A DNA stretch of 64,000 bases from Trebonia sp050013875 (lineage in GTDB: Bacteria; Actinomycetota; Actinomycetes; Streptosporangiales; Streptosporangiaceae): positions 1-64,000 of the forward strand of contig JBEKEK010000038.1 in NCBI GenBank assembly GCA_050013875.1, in the 5' to 3' direction. Positions 1 through 8,068 of the stretch are shown here, in pieces. A program made the translations under genes and the position numbers. The notes beneath the pieces are model-generated. The model did not search any database, had not been told where the DNA came from, and saw nothing but the letters and a program-made list of their open reading frames with translations. How positions within the stretch are numbered: the first letter of the stretch is position 1; every line of letters begins with the position of its first letter.

Positions 1-137
1 CCGACCGCGCCGAACGCGAGGTTGAGCACCCCGGTGGCCCGGTACAGCACGACCAGCCCAACCCCGGACAGGGCGTAGAGCCCGCCCAGGGCCAGGCCGG
101 TCACGATGTAGGGCTGAAATTCCGCCCAACTCGGCAT
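1..137 (-). CDS. Branched-chain amino acid ABC transporter permease (LivH type), 5' part only
   Basis: Only the first 45 codons are present; the gene runs off the left edge. The translation begins MPSWAEFQPYIVTGLALGGL and continues with a YALSGVGLVVLYRATGVLNL-type segment, the typical start and first membrane helix of LivH inner-membrane permeases. It would form the channel of an importer for branched-chain amino acids or similar amides. It lies 40 bp downstream of the binding-protein gene on the same strand, so the two probably form one operon. Confidence 0.8.
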   Translation of the reverse strand, partial: MPSWAEFQPYIVTGLALGGLYALSGVGLVVLYRATGVLNLAFGAV

Positions 138-177
138 ATAACTGTTTTCCCTTGGTGTGCGCTAGGAGACGGTTGGG

Positions 178-1578
178 CTAGGAGGCCATGGGCGCCGTGC
201 CGGCGATCGCCCGGTAGGCGGCGATCTGCGGGTCGCTGGCGGAGATCAGCGTGCATCCGCCGCCCGAGGACGCCTCGACGAACTTGCCGTTGTCCGGGGT
301 GACCGTGTAGTCCATGTTGTTCGGGATGTGCTCGGAGTAGGTGCCGTAGGTGTAGCCCTGGCAGAGCATCCCCGTGTTGTAGTCCTTGACCCCCTCGAGC
401 GCGGCGCTGACCGAGGCGATCGTGTACGGGCCGGTGATGCTCTCGAGGGCGTGCGTCGCGATCTCGCCAATCGTGAAGCCCATCTCGGAGAACGAGCCGA
501 CGCCGCCGGAGACGTCCGTGCCGTACTGCTTGAGGATGGCGTCGAACAGCTGCGCGGTCGCGCTGGTGTTACCGTCAAGCGGAAGGAGCTCGGCGTTGAC
601 GAACAGCTTGCCGTTCCACTTCGGGCCGAGCGAAGTCGCCAGGAAGTCGGTGTTGCACGGGGTGGAGCAGGCCCAGTACTTGACCCGATCCTCCAGGTTG
701 AGCTTCTGCGCGGCCTGCAGGATCAGCAGCGCCTCCGGCGGGGTGAAGTTGAGCACCACCGCGCCGGACGGGCCCGCGGCCGTCACCAGCTTCGTCGCGA
801 TCGCGTTCGCGCTGGTGATCGGCACGTTCTCGGTGAAGTCCTGGATCGCCACGCCCTTGGCCTTGGCCACGGCGTTCGGGCCGGCCGCGATGTAGGCGGT
901 ACCGGGGACGTTCGACTGGTCGAAGGCGATCTTGTTCGCCCCCTGGGCAAGCACGTACTGAACCGCGCCGTCGCTTGAGTAACGCGGCCCCATGTTCACC
1001 GAGGCGGTGTTGGGCGTCGAGTAGCACTCGGGGTCGATGCCGGCGCCGAGGACGTCGATACCCACGCTCTTCCAGTAGGCCGCGTCCACCGAGCACTCGA
1101 TGATCGAGCTGTTGCCGATCATGCCGACCACGTGGTCGGTTGTCACCAGCTGCTTGGCCAGCGCCTCGATCTGCGGCGGGCTGGTCTGCTCGGTCTCCGG
1201 GAAGAACTTGATCGGGTGCCCGTTGATGCCGCCGTTGGCGTTGACGCACGCGAAGTACGCGCCCGTCATGTTCTCGATGTCGCTGAAGTCGGTGCCCGGC
1301 TGCTTGGTATTGATCGCGCCGATGTTGATCGGCGTGCCGGTGGCCGCCACTCCGGGCTTGGTGCCGCAGGAGGAGGTGGAGACGGTGCTCGCGGACGCCG
1401 AACTCGTCGCCGATGACGACGACGCCGGCCCCGAGGCGGCGGCAGTGCTGCTTGAACTGGTCGTGGGCGCGGTGGCCGAGGAACTGCTCGAGGAACTACA
1501 GCCGGCGACGACGCCGAGCGCAAGCGCCGCCACCGCGGCTGCCGCCGCCCGGGTGCGCCAGTGGAAAGGTCTATTCAT
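178..1578 (-). CDS. ABC transporter substrate-binding lipoprotein, branched-chain amino acid type
   Basis: A 466-aa protein with an N-terminal signal ending in a lipobox (VVAGC, Cys about residue 27), then a Ser/Thr/Ala-rich linker of about 45 residues, then a type-1 periplasmic-binding fold (INIGAINTKQPG, IECSVDAAYWKSVGIDVLGAG). It should sit on the outer face of the membrane and deliver ligand to the LivH-type permease just downstream. Ligand specificity cannot be read; this family also binds amides, urea and aromatic acids. Start chosen at the ATG giving a complete signal peptide. Confidence 0.85.
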   Translation of the reverse strand: MNRPFHWRTRAAAAAVAALALGVVAGCSSSSSSSATAPTTSSSSTAAASGPASSSSATSSASASTVSTSSCGTKPGVAATGTPINIGAINTKQPGTDFSDIENMTGAYFACVNANGGINGHPIKFFPETEQTSPPQIEALAKQLVTTDHVVGMIGNSSIIECSVDAAYWKSVGIDVLGAGIDPECYSTPNTASVNMGPRYSSDGAVQYVLAQGANKIAFDQSNVPGTAYIAAGPNAVAKAKGVAIQDFTENVPITSANAIATKLVTAAGPSGAVVLNFTPPEALLILQAAQKLNLEDRVKYWACSTPCNTDFLATSLGPKWNGKLFVNAELLPLDGNTSATAQLFDAILKQYGTDVSGGVGSFSEMGFTIGEIATHALESITGPYTIASVSAALEGVKDYNTGMLCQGYTYGTYSEHIPNNMDYTVTPDNGKFVEASSGGGCTLISASDPQIAAYRAIAGTAPMAS

Positions 1579-2028
1579 GTGCTCTGCCTTCTCGTGGCTA
1601 ACAGCGAGTCTTTCTTCAGAACGAGCGCGTGGCTTCGCGCATCAGGCAAGCCTTGCGTCCAGGGAGCTAGTCGAAGAAACCGCCGTTCACCAGTCCACAA
1701 GCAAACGGTGCTTCTTTGCACTGCTTTTGCGACGTCGAGGTGGGTTTTAGTCTGGATTATGGCCCTGTGGGGGGTCAACCCAGAACTCACAGCGGAGAAC
1801 GGTTTCATCACGTTTACCTCCGTATGACGAGCCGCCTTCCCGGGGTGTCGAAAGTTAGCTATCGGCCGACGATCGCACGGCGACTGACCACCAACAATCG
1901 CCCGAGACGCCAAACCGGACGAGCGGATTCCGTCGTCACCCACAAACGTTTGCTACTCGTTAACTCAGTGCAGTCACACAGGCAACATCAGTCACAAAAA
2001 TTGATAACAATAAAATTGAACTGCGATA
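1579..2028. other. Gene-poor region upstream of the LivH-type operon
   Basis: About 450 bp with no convincing coding signal. The part next to the binding-protein gene should carry its promoter. The stretch from about 1970 to 2020 is unusually AT-rich for this genome (ttgataacaataaaattgaa). I found no riboswitch or tRNA in it. Confidence 0.4.
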
Positions 2029-2030
2029 CT

Positions 2031-2304
2031 TCTTGCTGTTATCTAAGAATTGTGTTTTCGCCTCAGGAGCGCGATCCTGGCTGGCCCGGCGCCGGCCGAC
2101 CGCGAGGGGAAGACAGGCGCGTGAGTCGCGAGGCGGCGCAAAGACCGTCTTGCTGTTATCACCGATGAGCGCGACGGCGGATACTCGCGGGCACGACCCG
2201 CTTCTTGCTGTTATTCAGAATGAACAGATATCGGGAAATTAAATGGCAGATATCCGGAAACGCAATAGCAGACGGAATCCCGCATAAGACTTCTTGCTGT
2301 TATC
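2031..2304 (+). repeat. Four copies of the interspersed motif TCTTGCTGTTATC
   Basis: Exact copies lie at 2031-2043, 2148-2160 and 2292-2304, and a copy with the last base changed at 2203-2215. All have the same orientation, with irregular spacing of 117, 55 and 89 bp. Flanking sequence is not conserved apart from one or two extra 5' pyrimidines. The same 13-mer occurs elsewhere in the window (38981, 38998, 45641, 46496, 61051). Function unknown; the copies do not look like CRISPR repeats because they are too short and unevenly spaced. Confidence 0.75.
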
Positions 2305-2355
2305 TCGAACGCACGGGAGTGAGGCGGGGAGGTCGAAGGCGGGGTCGCAGCGCCC

Positions 2356-2460
2356 GCGAGGCAAAGAGCCGCGAGGCAAAGAGCCGCGGTCGCGAGGCAA
2401 GAAGCCGCGAGGCAAAGAGCCGCGGTCGCGAGGCAAGAAGCCGCGAGGCAAAGAGGCCGC
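2356..2460. repeat. Compound tandem repeat, 15-bp unit
   Basis: Six copies of a 15-16 bp unit, GCGAGGCAAAGAGCC with A/G variants, some separated by GCGGTC, giving a 36-bp super-period repeated about twice. No convincing gene reads through it. It lies 52 bp after the fourth copy of the interspersed motif and directly before the remnant gene at 2462. Confidence 0.85.
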
Positions 2461-2461
2461 G

Positions 2462-2745
2462 TCAGTCCACCGAGTGGGTGATTGTCGCCGAGTAGGTGCC
2501 CGCGACCGCCCCGCTGGGCACCGACACCTGGATCACCGGATTCCACGCGGCCGAGTTGTCACCGTGCACATTCGTGGCGGTGACGACGCCCTGCGCCGCG
2601 CCGGACAGGCCGGTCACGGGCGCTCTAGCCCGAGATCCCCGTTGATCGTGGTCGGACCCGTGTTCGTGATCGTGGACCCGCCAGCACCGCGAAGTTCGCG
2701 GCTACGAGCTTGGCCGGGGCCACGGTGACTTCAACGGCCACGACG
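2462..2745 (-). pseudogene. Remnant of a secreted ice-binding-like (DUF3494-type) protein
   Basis: Reading the minus strand across several frames gives AANFAVLAG, then STITNTGPTTINGDLG, then VTGLSGAAQGVVTATNV and a tail ending AGTYSATITHSVD before a stop. The first two pieces match the start of DUF3494 ice-binding/adhesin domains (FAVL.GST.TNTGPT.INGDLG); the tail resembles secreted Ig-like or WxL-type C-termini. A one-base deletion separates the first two pieces and a further break follows the DLG motif; most of the domain is missing. It is a decayed gene, not an expressed one. Confidence 0.5.
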
Positions 2746-2866
2746 CCCGCCCGTCAGCACCGGCCACCGGAATCGGGCCGCCGGAAATGACCGTGCCCGG
2801 CCTGCGCGATTGCGCGGGCCGGGCACGGCGGCGAGCCGAATGGCGGGTTGTTCGCGACAATGATCC

Positions 2867-4069
2867 CTAGGACAGGCCTGCCTGGGCGCGGAGCTGGTCG
2901 GCCTTGTCGGTCCGCTCCCAGGTGAAGGAGTCACCGGTCCGTCCGAAGTGGCCGTAGGCCGCGGTCCGCTGGTAGACCGGGCGGCGCAGCTCCAGGTCGC
3001 GCAGGATCGCGCCGGGGCGGAGGTCGAAGTTCTCTTTGACCAGCTCGACGATGGCCGCGCGGGAGACCTTCTCGGTGCCGAAGGTCTCGATCAGCAGCGA
3101 GAGCGGGCGGGCCACGCCGATCGCGTAGGCGACCTGGACCTCGGCGCGGTCGGCGAGGCCCGCCGCGACGATGTTCTTGGCGACGTAGCGGGCGGCGTAG
3201 GCGGCCGAGCGGTCCACCTTGGACGGGTCCTTGCCGGAGAACGCGCCGCCGCCGTGGCGGGCGAAACCGCCGTAGGTGTCGACGATGATCTTGCGCCCGG
3301 TGAGCCCGGTGTCGCCGACCGGGCCGCCGATCACGAACCGGCCGGTCGGGTTGACGTAGAACTCGTCCCTGAGCCGGTCCGGGTCGTACAGGTCCTGCGG
3401 GAGCGTCTGCAGCACCACCTCTTCCCACAGCGCCTCGGGCAGCTTGGACTCCACGCCGTCCTGGTGCTGGGTGGAGATCAGCACCTTCTCGATCTCCACC
3501 GGCTTGCCGGCGTCGTCGTAGCGCACCGTCACCTGGGTCTTGCCGTCCGGACGGAGGTAGGGCAGCTGTCCTGAGTGGCGGACGTCCGAGAGCTTCTTGG
3601 ACATCTTGTGCGCGAGCATGATCGGCATCGGCATGTACTCGGGCGTCTCGTTGGTCGCGTAGCCGAACATCATGCCCTGGTCGCCGGCCCCGATCCGGTC
3701 GAGCGGGTCCTCCGAGCCGCCGATCCGGCCCTCGTGCGCGGTGTCGACGCCCTGGGCGATGTCGGGCGACTGCCGGTCCATCGCCACGACCACGCCGACC
3801 GCGTTGCCGTCGAAGAAGTACTCGCCGTTGTCGTAGCCGATGTCGCAGACCACCTTCCGCGCGACCGACGCGTAGTCGATCGGCGACGCGGTGGTGATCT
3901 CGCCCGCCACCACGATCAGGCCGGTGGTCAGCAGGGTCTCGCACGCCACCCGGGAGTACGGGTCACCGGCGAGGGCGGCATCGACGACCGCGTCCGAGAT
4001 CTGGTCGGCGATCTTGTCCGGATGCCCCTCCGTCACCGACTCCGAAGTAAAGAAAAATCCGCTATCCAT
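2867..4069 (-). CDS. metK: S-adenosylmethionine synthetase
   Basis: A 400-aa cytosolic enzyme making S-adenosylmethionine from methionine and ATP. Family motifs are plain: GHPDKIADQ near the N-terminus, GAGDQGMMFGYA in the ATP site, and GGGAFSGKDPSKVDRSAAY in the C-terminal half. Length is normal. The ATG at 4067-4069 is preceded by AGGAGACAGCC, a good ribosome site. The upstream MetE-like gene overlaps it by 8 bp, implying translational coupling. It is the last gene of a methyltransferase / MetE-like / metK operon, so methionine made or recycled upstream may feed SAM synthesis. No SAM riboswitch was recognised upstream. Confidence 0.97.
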   Translation of the reverse strand: MDSGFFFTSESVTEGHPDKIADQISDAVVDAALAGDPYSRVACETLLTTGLIVVAGEITTASPIDYASVARKVVCDIGYDNGEYFFDGNAVGVVVAMDRQSPDIAQGVDTAHEGRIGGSEDPLDRIGAGDQGMMFGYATNETPEYMPMPIMLAHKMSKKLSDVRHSGQLPYLRPDGKTQVTVRYDDAGKPVEIEKVLISTQHQDGVESKLPEALWEEVVLQTLPQDLYDPDRLRDEFYVNPTGRFVIGGPVGDTGLTGRKIIVDTYGGFARHGGGAFSGKDPSKVDRSAAYAARYVAKNIVAAGLADRAEVQVAYAIGVARPLSLLIETFGTEKVSRAAIVELVKENFDLRPGAILRDLELRRPVYQRTAAYGHFGRTGDSFTWERTDKADQLRAQAGLS

Positions 4070-5183
4070 GGCTGTCTCCTGTTGGCTGGGAGCCCGAAAA
4101 TCGGGAGTTACTGTCTCCCGGGGCGGGAGAGGGGATCTGTCGGTGCCCACCGGGTGTGGCCGAGGCGAGCTCGGCTCTGACAATTGCTGCGCCAGATACC
4201 ATAGCGCGCAGCTTGCGCCTCGCCACGTCTGGCTCGAGGTGACGCAGCCCACAATCGGGGTTGATCATGAGCCGGCCGGGCTCGATGTACTCAAGCGCCC
4301 GCCTGATCCGCGCCGCGACCAGCTCCGGCGCCTCCACCGCCGGTGACTTCACGTCGATCACGCCCAGGCCGAGCTGGGACGGCCACGCGTAGTCCTTGAT
4401 CAGGTGGAGATCCTCCAGGCCCTTGCGGGCGAATTCGAGCACCAGCTGGTCGACCCGCGCCGCCAGCACCGCGGGGAACAGGAAGTCGTAGTGGCCTTCC
4501 CAGGAGGGCCTGGCGTAGCGGTTGCCGTAGCAGACGTGCAGCGCCCAGGTCACTGGCACGCCTTCGGTGACGATGTTGACCGCCTCCACCGCGAGCGCGG
4601 CCTGGTCTGGGTAGCCCGCCAGGAACGGCTCGTCGATCTGCAGGAACCCCGCGCCCGCCGCCGCCAGCGACCGCGCCTCCAGGTTGAGCCGCCGTGCCAG
4701 GGCCCGTACCAGGTCGGACGGGTCGGGGTAGCCGACCGCGGAGATCCGCCGCGACAGCGAGAACGGCCCCGTGAAGGAGAACTTGACCGGGCGGTCGGTC
4801 AGCCGGGACGTGAACGAATAGTCGTCGGCCAGGCCGAGCGACGCCTTCTCGTCTTCCGGCAGCTGCGCCGCGACCTCGGCGTCGTAGTAGTCGTAGTAGT
4901 CGGCCTTGGCCCGCCGCTCGATGAGCACGCCGGGGATGCGGGCGAGGAAGTAGTCGATGTCGTTGTCGCGGCGCAGCTCACCGTCGGAGACGATATCGAT
5001 GCCGGCCTGCTCCTGGTCCTTGACCGCGGCCTTGATCGCGACCTCGTGGATCTCCGCCAGGTGGGCGGCGCTGATCCGGCGCTGGTAATACTCGGTCTTG
5101 AGGCGTTCCAGCCACTCCGGGACGCTATAGGACCCCACCACGGTCGTGGGGAGGAGATGGCGGAGCAACGGCTCGTTACCCAT
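4062..5183 (-). CDS. MetE C-terminal-domain-like (cobalamin-independent) methyltransferase
   Basis: A 373-aa protein of the vitamin-B12-independent methionine synthase / UROD-like barrel family. It matches only the C-terminal half of full-length MetE. Zn-ligand candidates are H216 and C218 (HVCYGN) and C311 (NPDCGL), with E250 as a likely further ligand. Such short MetE-like proteins move a methyl group to homocysteine or another thiol; the donor is often not methyl-folate. Residues from about 335 to the end are low-complexity and run through the metK ribosome site, so the original stop may have been lost. It lies 13 bp after the methyltransferase gene and overlaps metK by 8 bp. Confidence 0.8.
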   Translation of the reverse strand: MGNEPLLRHLLPTTVVGSYSVPEWLERLKTEYYQRRISAAHLAEIHEVAIKAAVKDQEQAGIDIVSDGELRRDNDIDYFLARIPGVLIERRAKADYYDYYDAEVAAQLPEDEKASLGLADDYSFTSRLTDRPVKFSFTGPFSLSRRISAVGYPDPSDLVRALARRLNLEARSLAAAGAGFLQIDEPFLAGYPDQAALAVEAVNIVTEGVPVTWALHVCYGNRYARPSWEGHYDFLFPAVLAARVDQLVLEFARKGLEDLHLIKDYAWPSQLGLGVIDVKSPAVEAPELVAARIRRALEYIEPGRLMINPDCGLRHLEPDVARRKLRAMVSGAAIVRAELASATPGGHRQIPSPAPGDSNSRFSGSQPTGDSHG

Positions 5184-5196
5184 GATGATCTTGCCT

Positions 5197-6690
5197 TTAG
5201 TCCCTGACCTGGACGGTCAGTGTCTTGATATGGGAACCGGCGCGCTGCTTGAACGCGGAGAACCGCACGTCGAAACCGCGGCGGCTGGCGAAGAGCTGCA
5301 GCAGCGGGCCGTTGACCCAGTTGACGACCGAGCCGTCGTACTTGCCGGGCCCGTAGAACCCGGAGCGGTACTCCCCCGCGCCGGTGGTGAACAGGTCGTG
5401 GCAGACCACCCGGCCGAACGGGTGCAGCAGCGGCAGGGTGTCGGCGAACGACGCGACGGCGCCGTTGGACACGTGCATCCGGATGTCGCCCTCGGCGATG
5501 AGCAGCGGGCGGAGGATCTCACCGGTCAGCGCGGGGGTGATCCGGTAGGTGTCGAGGCCCTCGAGCGGAACGTACCGCTCGGCCTGCCGCAGCGTGGCCC
5601 AGACCGCCTGCCAGAACAGCACCGCGTGCCCGGTATCGCCGAACTTCTCCGGCAGCGACTCCGCCAGCAACTCCGGGCCGATCCGCAGCAGTCGCTGGGT
5701 GAGCTGGGCGAGCTCGGACCGGCGCAGCCCGAACCGGTTCGCGATCTCGTCGGCCGCCGCACCGGGCAGGAACGACCTGGCCTGCACCAGGTAGACCCGG
5801 CCGCGGATGGCCGCCACCTCGTCGCTTGGCAGGTTGTCGTAGACGTTGGAGATGTAGACCAGGAACGTTTTCCCGGCCAGGAAACCGATGGTTCCCGATA
5901 GCCTGGTCGCCTCAAGGACGAGGCCGGAGACGTGGTCGCCATGGTGGGCGACCGCCGCGCGGGCCCGCTCGAGGACGTGCGCGGAGTAGTCGCCCATCAG
6001 GTAATGCAGCCGCCGGTAGTAGTCGCGGCCGTGCCTGCGGTCGAGCTCGGTGAACTCGTCCAGCCAGGTGCGCGCCTGCCCGCCGTTGCCGACGCCGAGC
6101 TCAAGCACGTAGAGCTCCTCAGGGAGCGCGCGCCTGCTGGCCAGCTCGTCCCAGATCTTGAACAGGTCAAGTATGGTCTCGCGGGCGGCGGCGGCGTTGC
6201 GCGCGTCGGATTCGCCGCCGGGCAGGGCCTGCTCGTATTCCTTCCCGGCGACCTTCTCCCAGTCGACCAAACCCTGCCAGAACAGTGCGTTGAAGCGCCA
6301 GACGCAGCTCGCCGACGATGGTGCCCACGGCTCGAGCCAGACCCGGTCGGGATTGGTGTCGAGGATCGCCGCGGTCACCTCGGCCCCCACGTCCGTCCCC
6401 GGCTGAGCGCAGCGGCGCAGGTCAACCGCGAGCTCGTGCCCCTCGACCGGGGCCGCCGCGGCCGCCGCGGCGCCCACTGCGCCGCGGACAAGCACGGCGC
6501 CGTCGGCCAGCACCGGGCGGACCATCGCGATCTCCCGGAAGTTGGCCTTGTACTGGATCCAGTCGCAGACCACGCGGATGGTGGCCAGGTCGGCGTCGGA
6601 CCGGCACAGCGCCTCGACCAGCGGCAGCACCGCCGCCTGGGCGCCAGCGGACGCGCGGAGCCTGGCCGCCGCCCTGATGTCGATCTCCAC
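5197..6690 (-). CDS. SAM-dependent methyltransferase, possibly MidA/NDUFAF7-like
   Basis: A 497-aa protein. The central region has a class I SAM-binding motif (VLELGVGNGGQARTWL) followed by YLMGDYSAHVLERAR and VYISNVYDNLPSDEV, in the order seen in MidA/NDUFAF7-type enzymes. The C-terminus has a GSHIKTLTVQVRD strand typical of Rossmann methyltransferases. The first 200 residues resemble nothing I know. The target is unknown. The start is GTG at 6688-6690 with a weak ribosome site. It is the first gene of an operon with a MetE-like enzyme and metK, which suggests heavy SAM use. Confidence 0.55.
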   Translation of the reverse strand: MEIDIRAAARLRASAGAQAAVLPLVEALCRSDADLATIRVVCDWIQYKANFREIAMVRPVLADGAVLVRGAVGAAAAAAAPVEGHELAVDLRRCAQPGTDVGAEVTAAILDTNPDRVWLEPWAPSSASCVWRFNALFWQGLVDWEKVAGKEYEQALPGGESDARNAAAARETILDLFKIWDELASRRALPEELYVLELGVGNGGQARTWLDEFTELDRRHGRDYYRRLHYLMGDYSAHVLERARAAVAHHGDHVSGLVLEATRLSGTIGFLAGKTFLVYISNVYDNLPSDEVAAIRGRVYLVQARSFLPGAAADEIANRFGLRRSELAQLTQRLLRIGPELLAESLPEKFGDTGHAVLFWQAVWATLRQAERYVPLEGLDTYRITPALTGEILRPLLIAEGDIRMHVSNGAVASFADTLPLLHPFGRVVCHDLFTTGAGEYRSGFYGPGKYDGSVVNWVNGPLLQLFASRRGFDVRFSAFKQRAGSHIKTLTVQVRD

Positions 6691-6771
6691 CGTCAGCCCC
6701 CGATAAGAACCTCGCCCGGCTCTTCGTCACGCCCTCATGCTGCCGCAGCGGATGCGCCGCGACATCCGTCG

Positions 6772-6806
6772 GCCGCACAAGCTTGACAGCGGAGGGCTTG
6801 TGCGGC
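6772..6806. promoter_or_regulatory. 11-bp inverted repeat before the methyltransferase operon
   Basis: GCCGCACAAGC at 6772-6782 and its exact reverse complement at 6796-6806, 13 bp apart, about 80 bp upstream of the GTG at 6690. It may be an operator for the methyltransferase-metK operon; it could also form an RNA hairpin in the leader. Confidence 0.45.
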
Positions 6807-6822
6807 TGCACAAACGGTAGCG

Positions 6823-6846
6823 GGCCGTCCCGACGCCGGGACGGCC
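6823..6846 (-). terminator. Probable terminator of the DeoR-type gene
   Basis: A perfect 10-bp GC-rich stem (GGCCGTCCCG / CGGGACGGCC) with a 4-base loop, 47 bp past the stop of the DeoR-type regulator. No clear U-tract follows, which is common in actinobacteria. Confidence 0.5.
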
Positions 6847-6892
6847 GCCGTTATGGCCGGTTAAAGGGGTCAGCGGAGCGAAGCTAACCGGC

Positions 6893-7699
6893 TCACAGCG
6901 CGGTGGCGTCGGCGCTGCCGGGACCTTGCCGGTCGGCGATGACCAGCTCGCCGACGGTTCCCTCGATCACCTCACGCGCCTCCGGGGTCAGGCCCGAGTC
7001 GCTGACCAGGATGCTGGCGTCGGTCAGGGCCGCGATCGCCGACAGCCCGATGACGCCCCACTTGGTGTGATCGGCCAGCACCACCAGGCGGCCCGCGGAG
7101 GCCACCATGGCCCGGTTCATTTCCGCCTCCATCAGGTTAGGGGTGGTGAAGCCGGACACCGGGTCCATTCCGTGCACCCCCATCAGCAGAAGGTCAACGT
7201 GCAGGTCGCTGATGGTCTGGACGGCGATGGGCCCGACCAGGGCATCAGACGGGGTCCGCAGCCCGCCCGTCAGCAGGATCGTCTGGGAGGACTCGCCGTT
7301 GCGATAGAGGTAGTCGGCGACCCGCACCGAGTTGGTCACCACCGTGAGCTGGGGGATGCGCGCCAAATGGGCGGCGGCGGCGTACGTCGTTGTCCCGGCG
7401 CTGACCGCGATGGTCGACCTCGGCTGCACCAGAGCCGCCGCCGCGGCGGCGATCAGTTCCTTGGCGGCCGGCTCACGCCACGACTTCGCCTCGAACCCGG
7501 GCTCGTCGCTGGTCCCCTGCGGGCGGACGGTGGCGCCGCCGTAGACCTTCTTCACCAGGCCCCGCGCCGCCAGTACGTCGATGTCGCGGCGGACCGTCAT
7601 GTCCGATACCCCGAGCAGCTCCGCCAGCTGGACGATGCGGGCGCCCCCGGCCCGCTCGATCTCCGTCAGGATCCGGTCCTGCCGCTGCGCTGGAAGCAT
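6893..7699 (-). CDS. DeoR/GlpR-family transcriptional regulator
   Basis: A 268-aa cytosolic repressor-type protein. It begins MLPAQRQDRILTEIERAGG, followed by the DeoR helix-turn-helix LAELLGVSDMTVRRDIDVLAARG (about residues 25-50), then the sugar-phosphate-binding DeoRC domain (VSAGTTTYAAAAHL, LLTGGLRTPSDALVG, VVLADHTKWG). An upstream in-frame extension exists but lacks family similarity. It is divergent from a MalK-type ATPase gene and may control it in response to a phosphorylated sugar; that link is inferred from position. Confidence 0.88.
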   Translation of the reverse strand: MLPAQRQDRILTEIERAGGARIVQLAELLGVSDMTVRRDIDVLAARGLVKKVYGGATVRPQGTSDEPGFEAKSWREPAAKELIAAAAAALVQPRSTIAVSAGTTTYAAAAHLARIPQLTVVTNSVRVADYLYRNGESSQTILLTGGLRTPSDALVGPIAVQTISDLHVDLLLMGVHGMDPVSGFTTPNLMEAEMNRAMVASAGRLVVLADHTKWGVIGLSAIAALTDASILVSDSGLTPEAREVIEGTVGELVIADRQGPGSADATAL

Positions 7700-8068
7700 G
7701 CTCGGTGTCGCCTCGGATGGTTCTATCAACGTCCACCAGGTCTCTGCGGGATCAGAGGACTGAACACAATATGACCAAAACTTAGCAACGGTTAACATCG
7801 CTATGTCAAGGTACCCACGATCAATGCGCCCTGAATTGTTATGGAAGGTCGAGCCGCCTGAGCGGCCGCGAACTCGGGTGCAGCCGGTCTTCCGGGAAAG
7901 CACGACGCCCGGCTGGGCCCCTCGGTGGCTGCAATGATCTGAGTGAGTTTGTCTCCATTCAGGTATTGACATGGTAGGAAGTGTGATAGATCGTCTGTGC
8001 AGAGCGCCCAGTGACGTCGAACGGCGGCACCGCCGTTCGACGTGCTACGGCGAAGATTGGAGTCCCCG
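7700..8068. promoter_or_regulatory. Divergent regulatory region with a perfect hairpin at 8014-8043
   Basis: A 369-bp gap between the DeoR gene and the ATPase gene. It contains a perfect 13-bp inverted repeat, ACGTCGAACGGCG at 8014-8026 and its complement at 8031-8043, ending 14 bp before the ribosome site of the ATPase gene. It may be the DeoR operator or a leader hairpin. The segment 7760-7830 is comparatively AT-rich and may hold the promoters. Confidence 0.5.

Noticed and set aside
2031..2304. CRISPR array from regularly repeated 13-mers
   Set aside because: The repeats are too short, the spacing is uneven and no cas genes are present.
4070..4200. SAM riboswitch before metK
   Set aside because: The sequence is coding for the MetE-like gene and lacks the conserved cores of known SAM riboswitches.
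5146..5901. Long open frames antisense to the methyltransferase and to many other genes
   Set aside because: These are the usual frames mirrored by high-GC coding sequence; they lack motifs, ribosome sites and family similarity.
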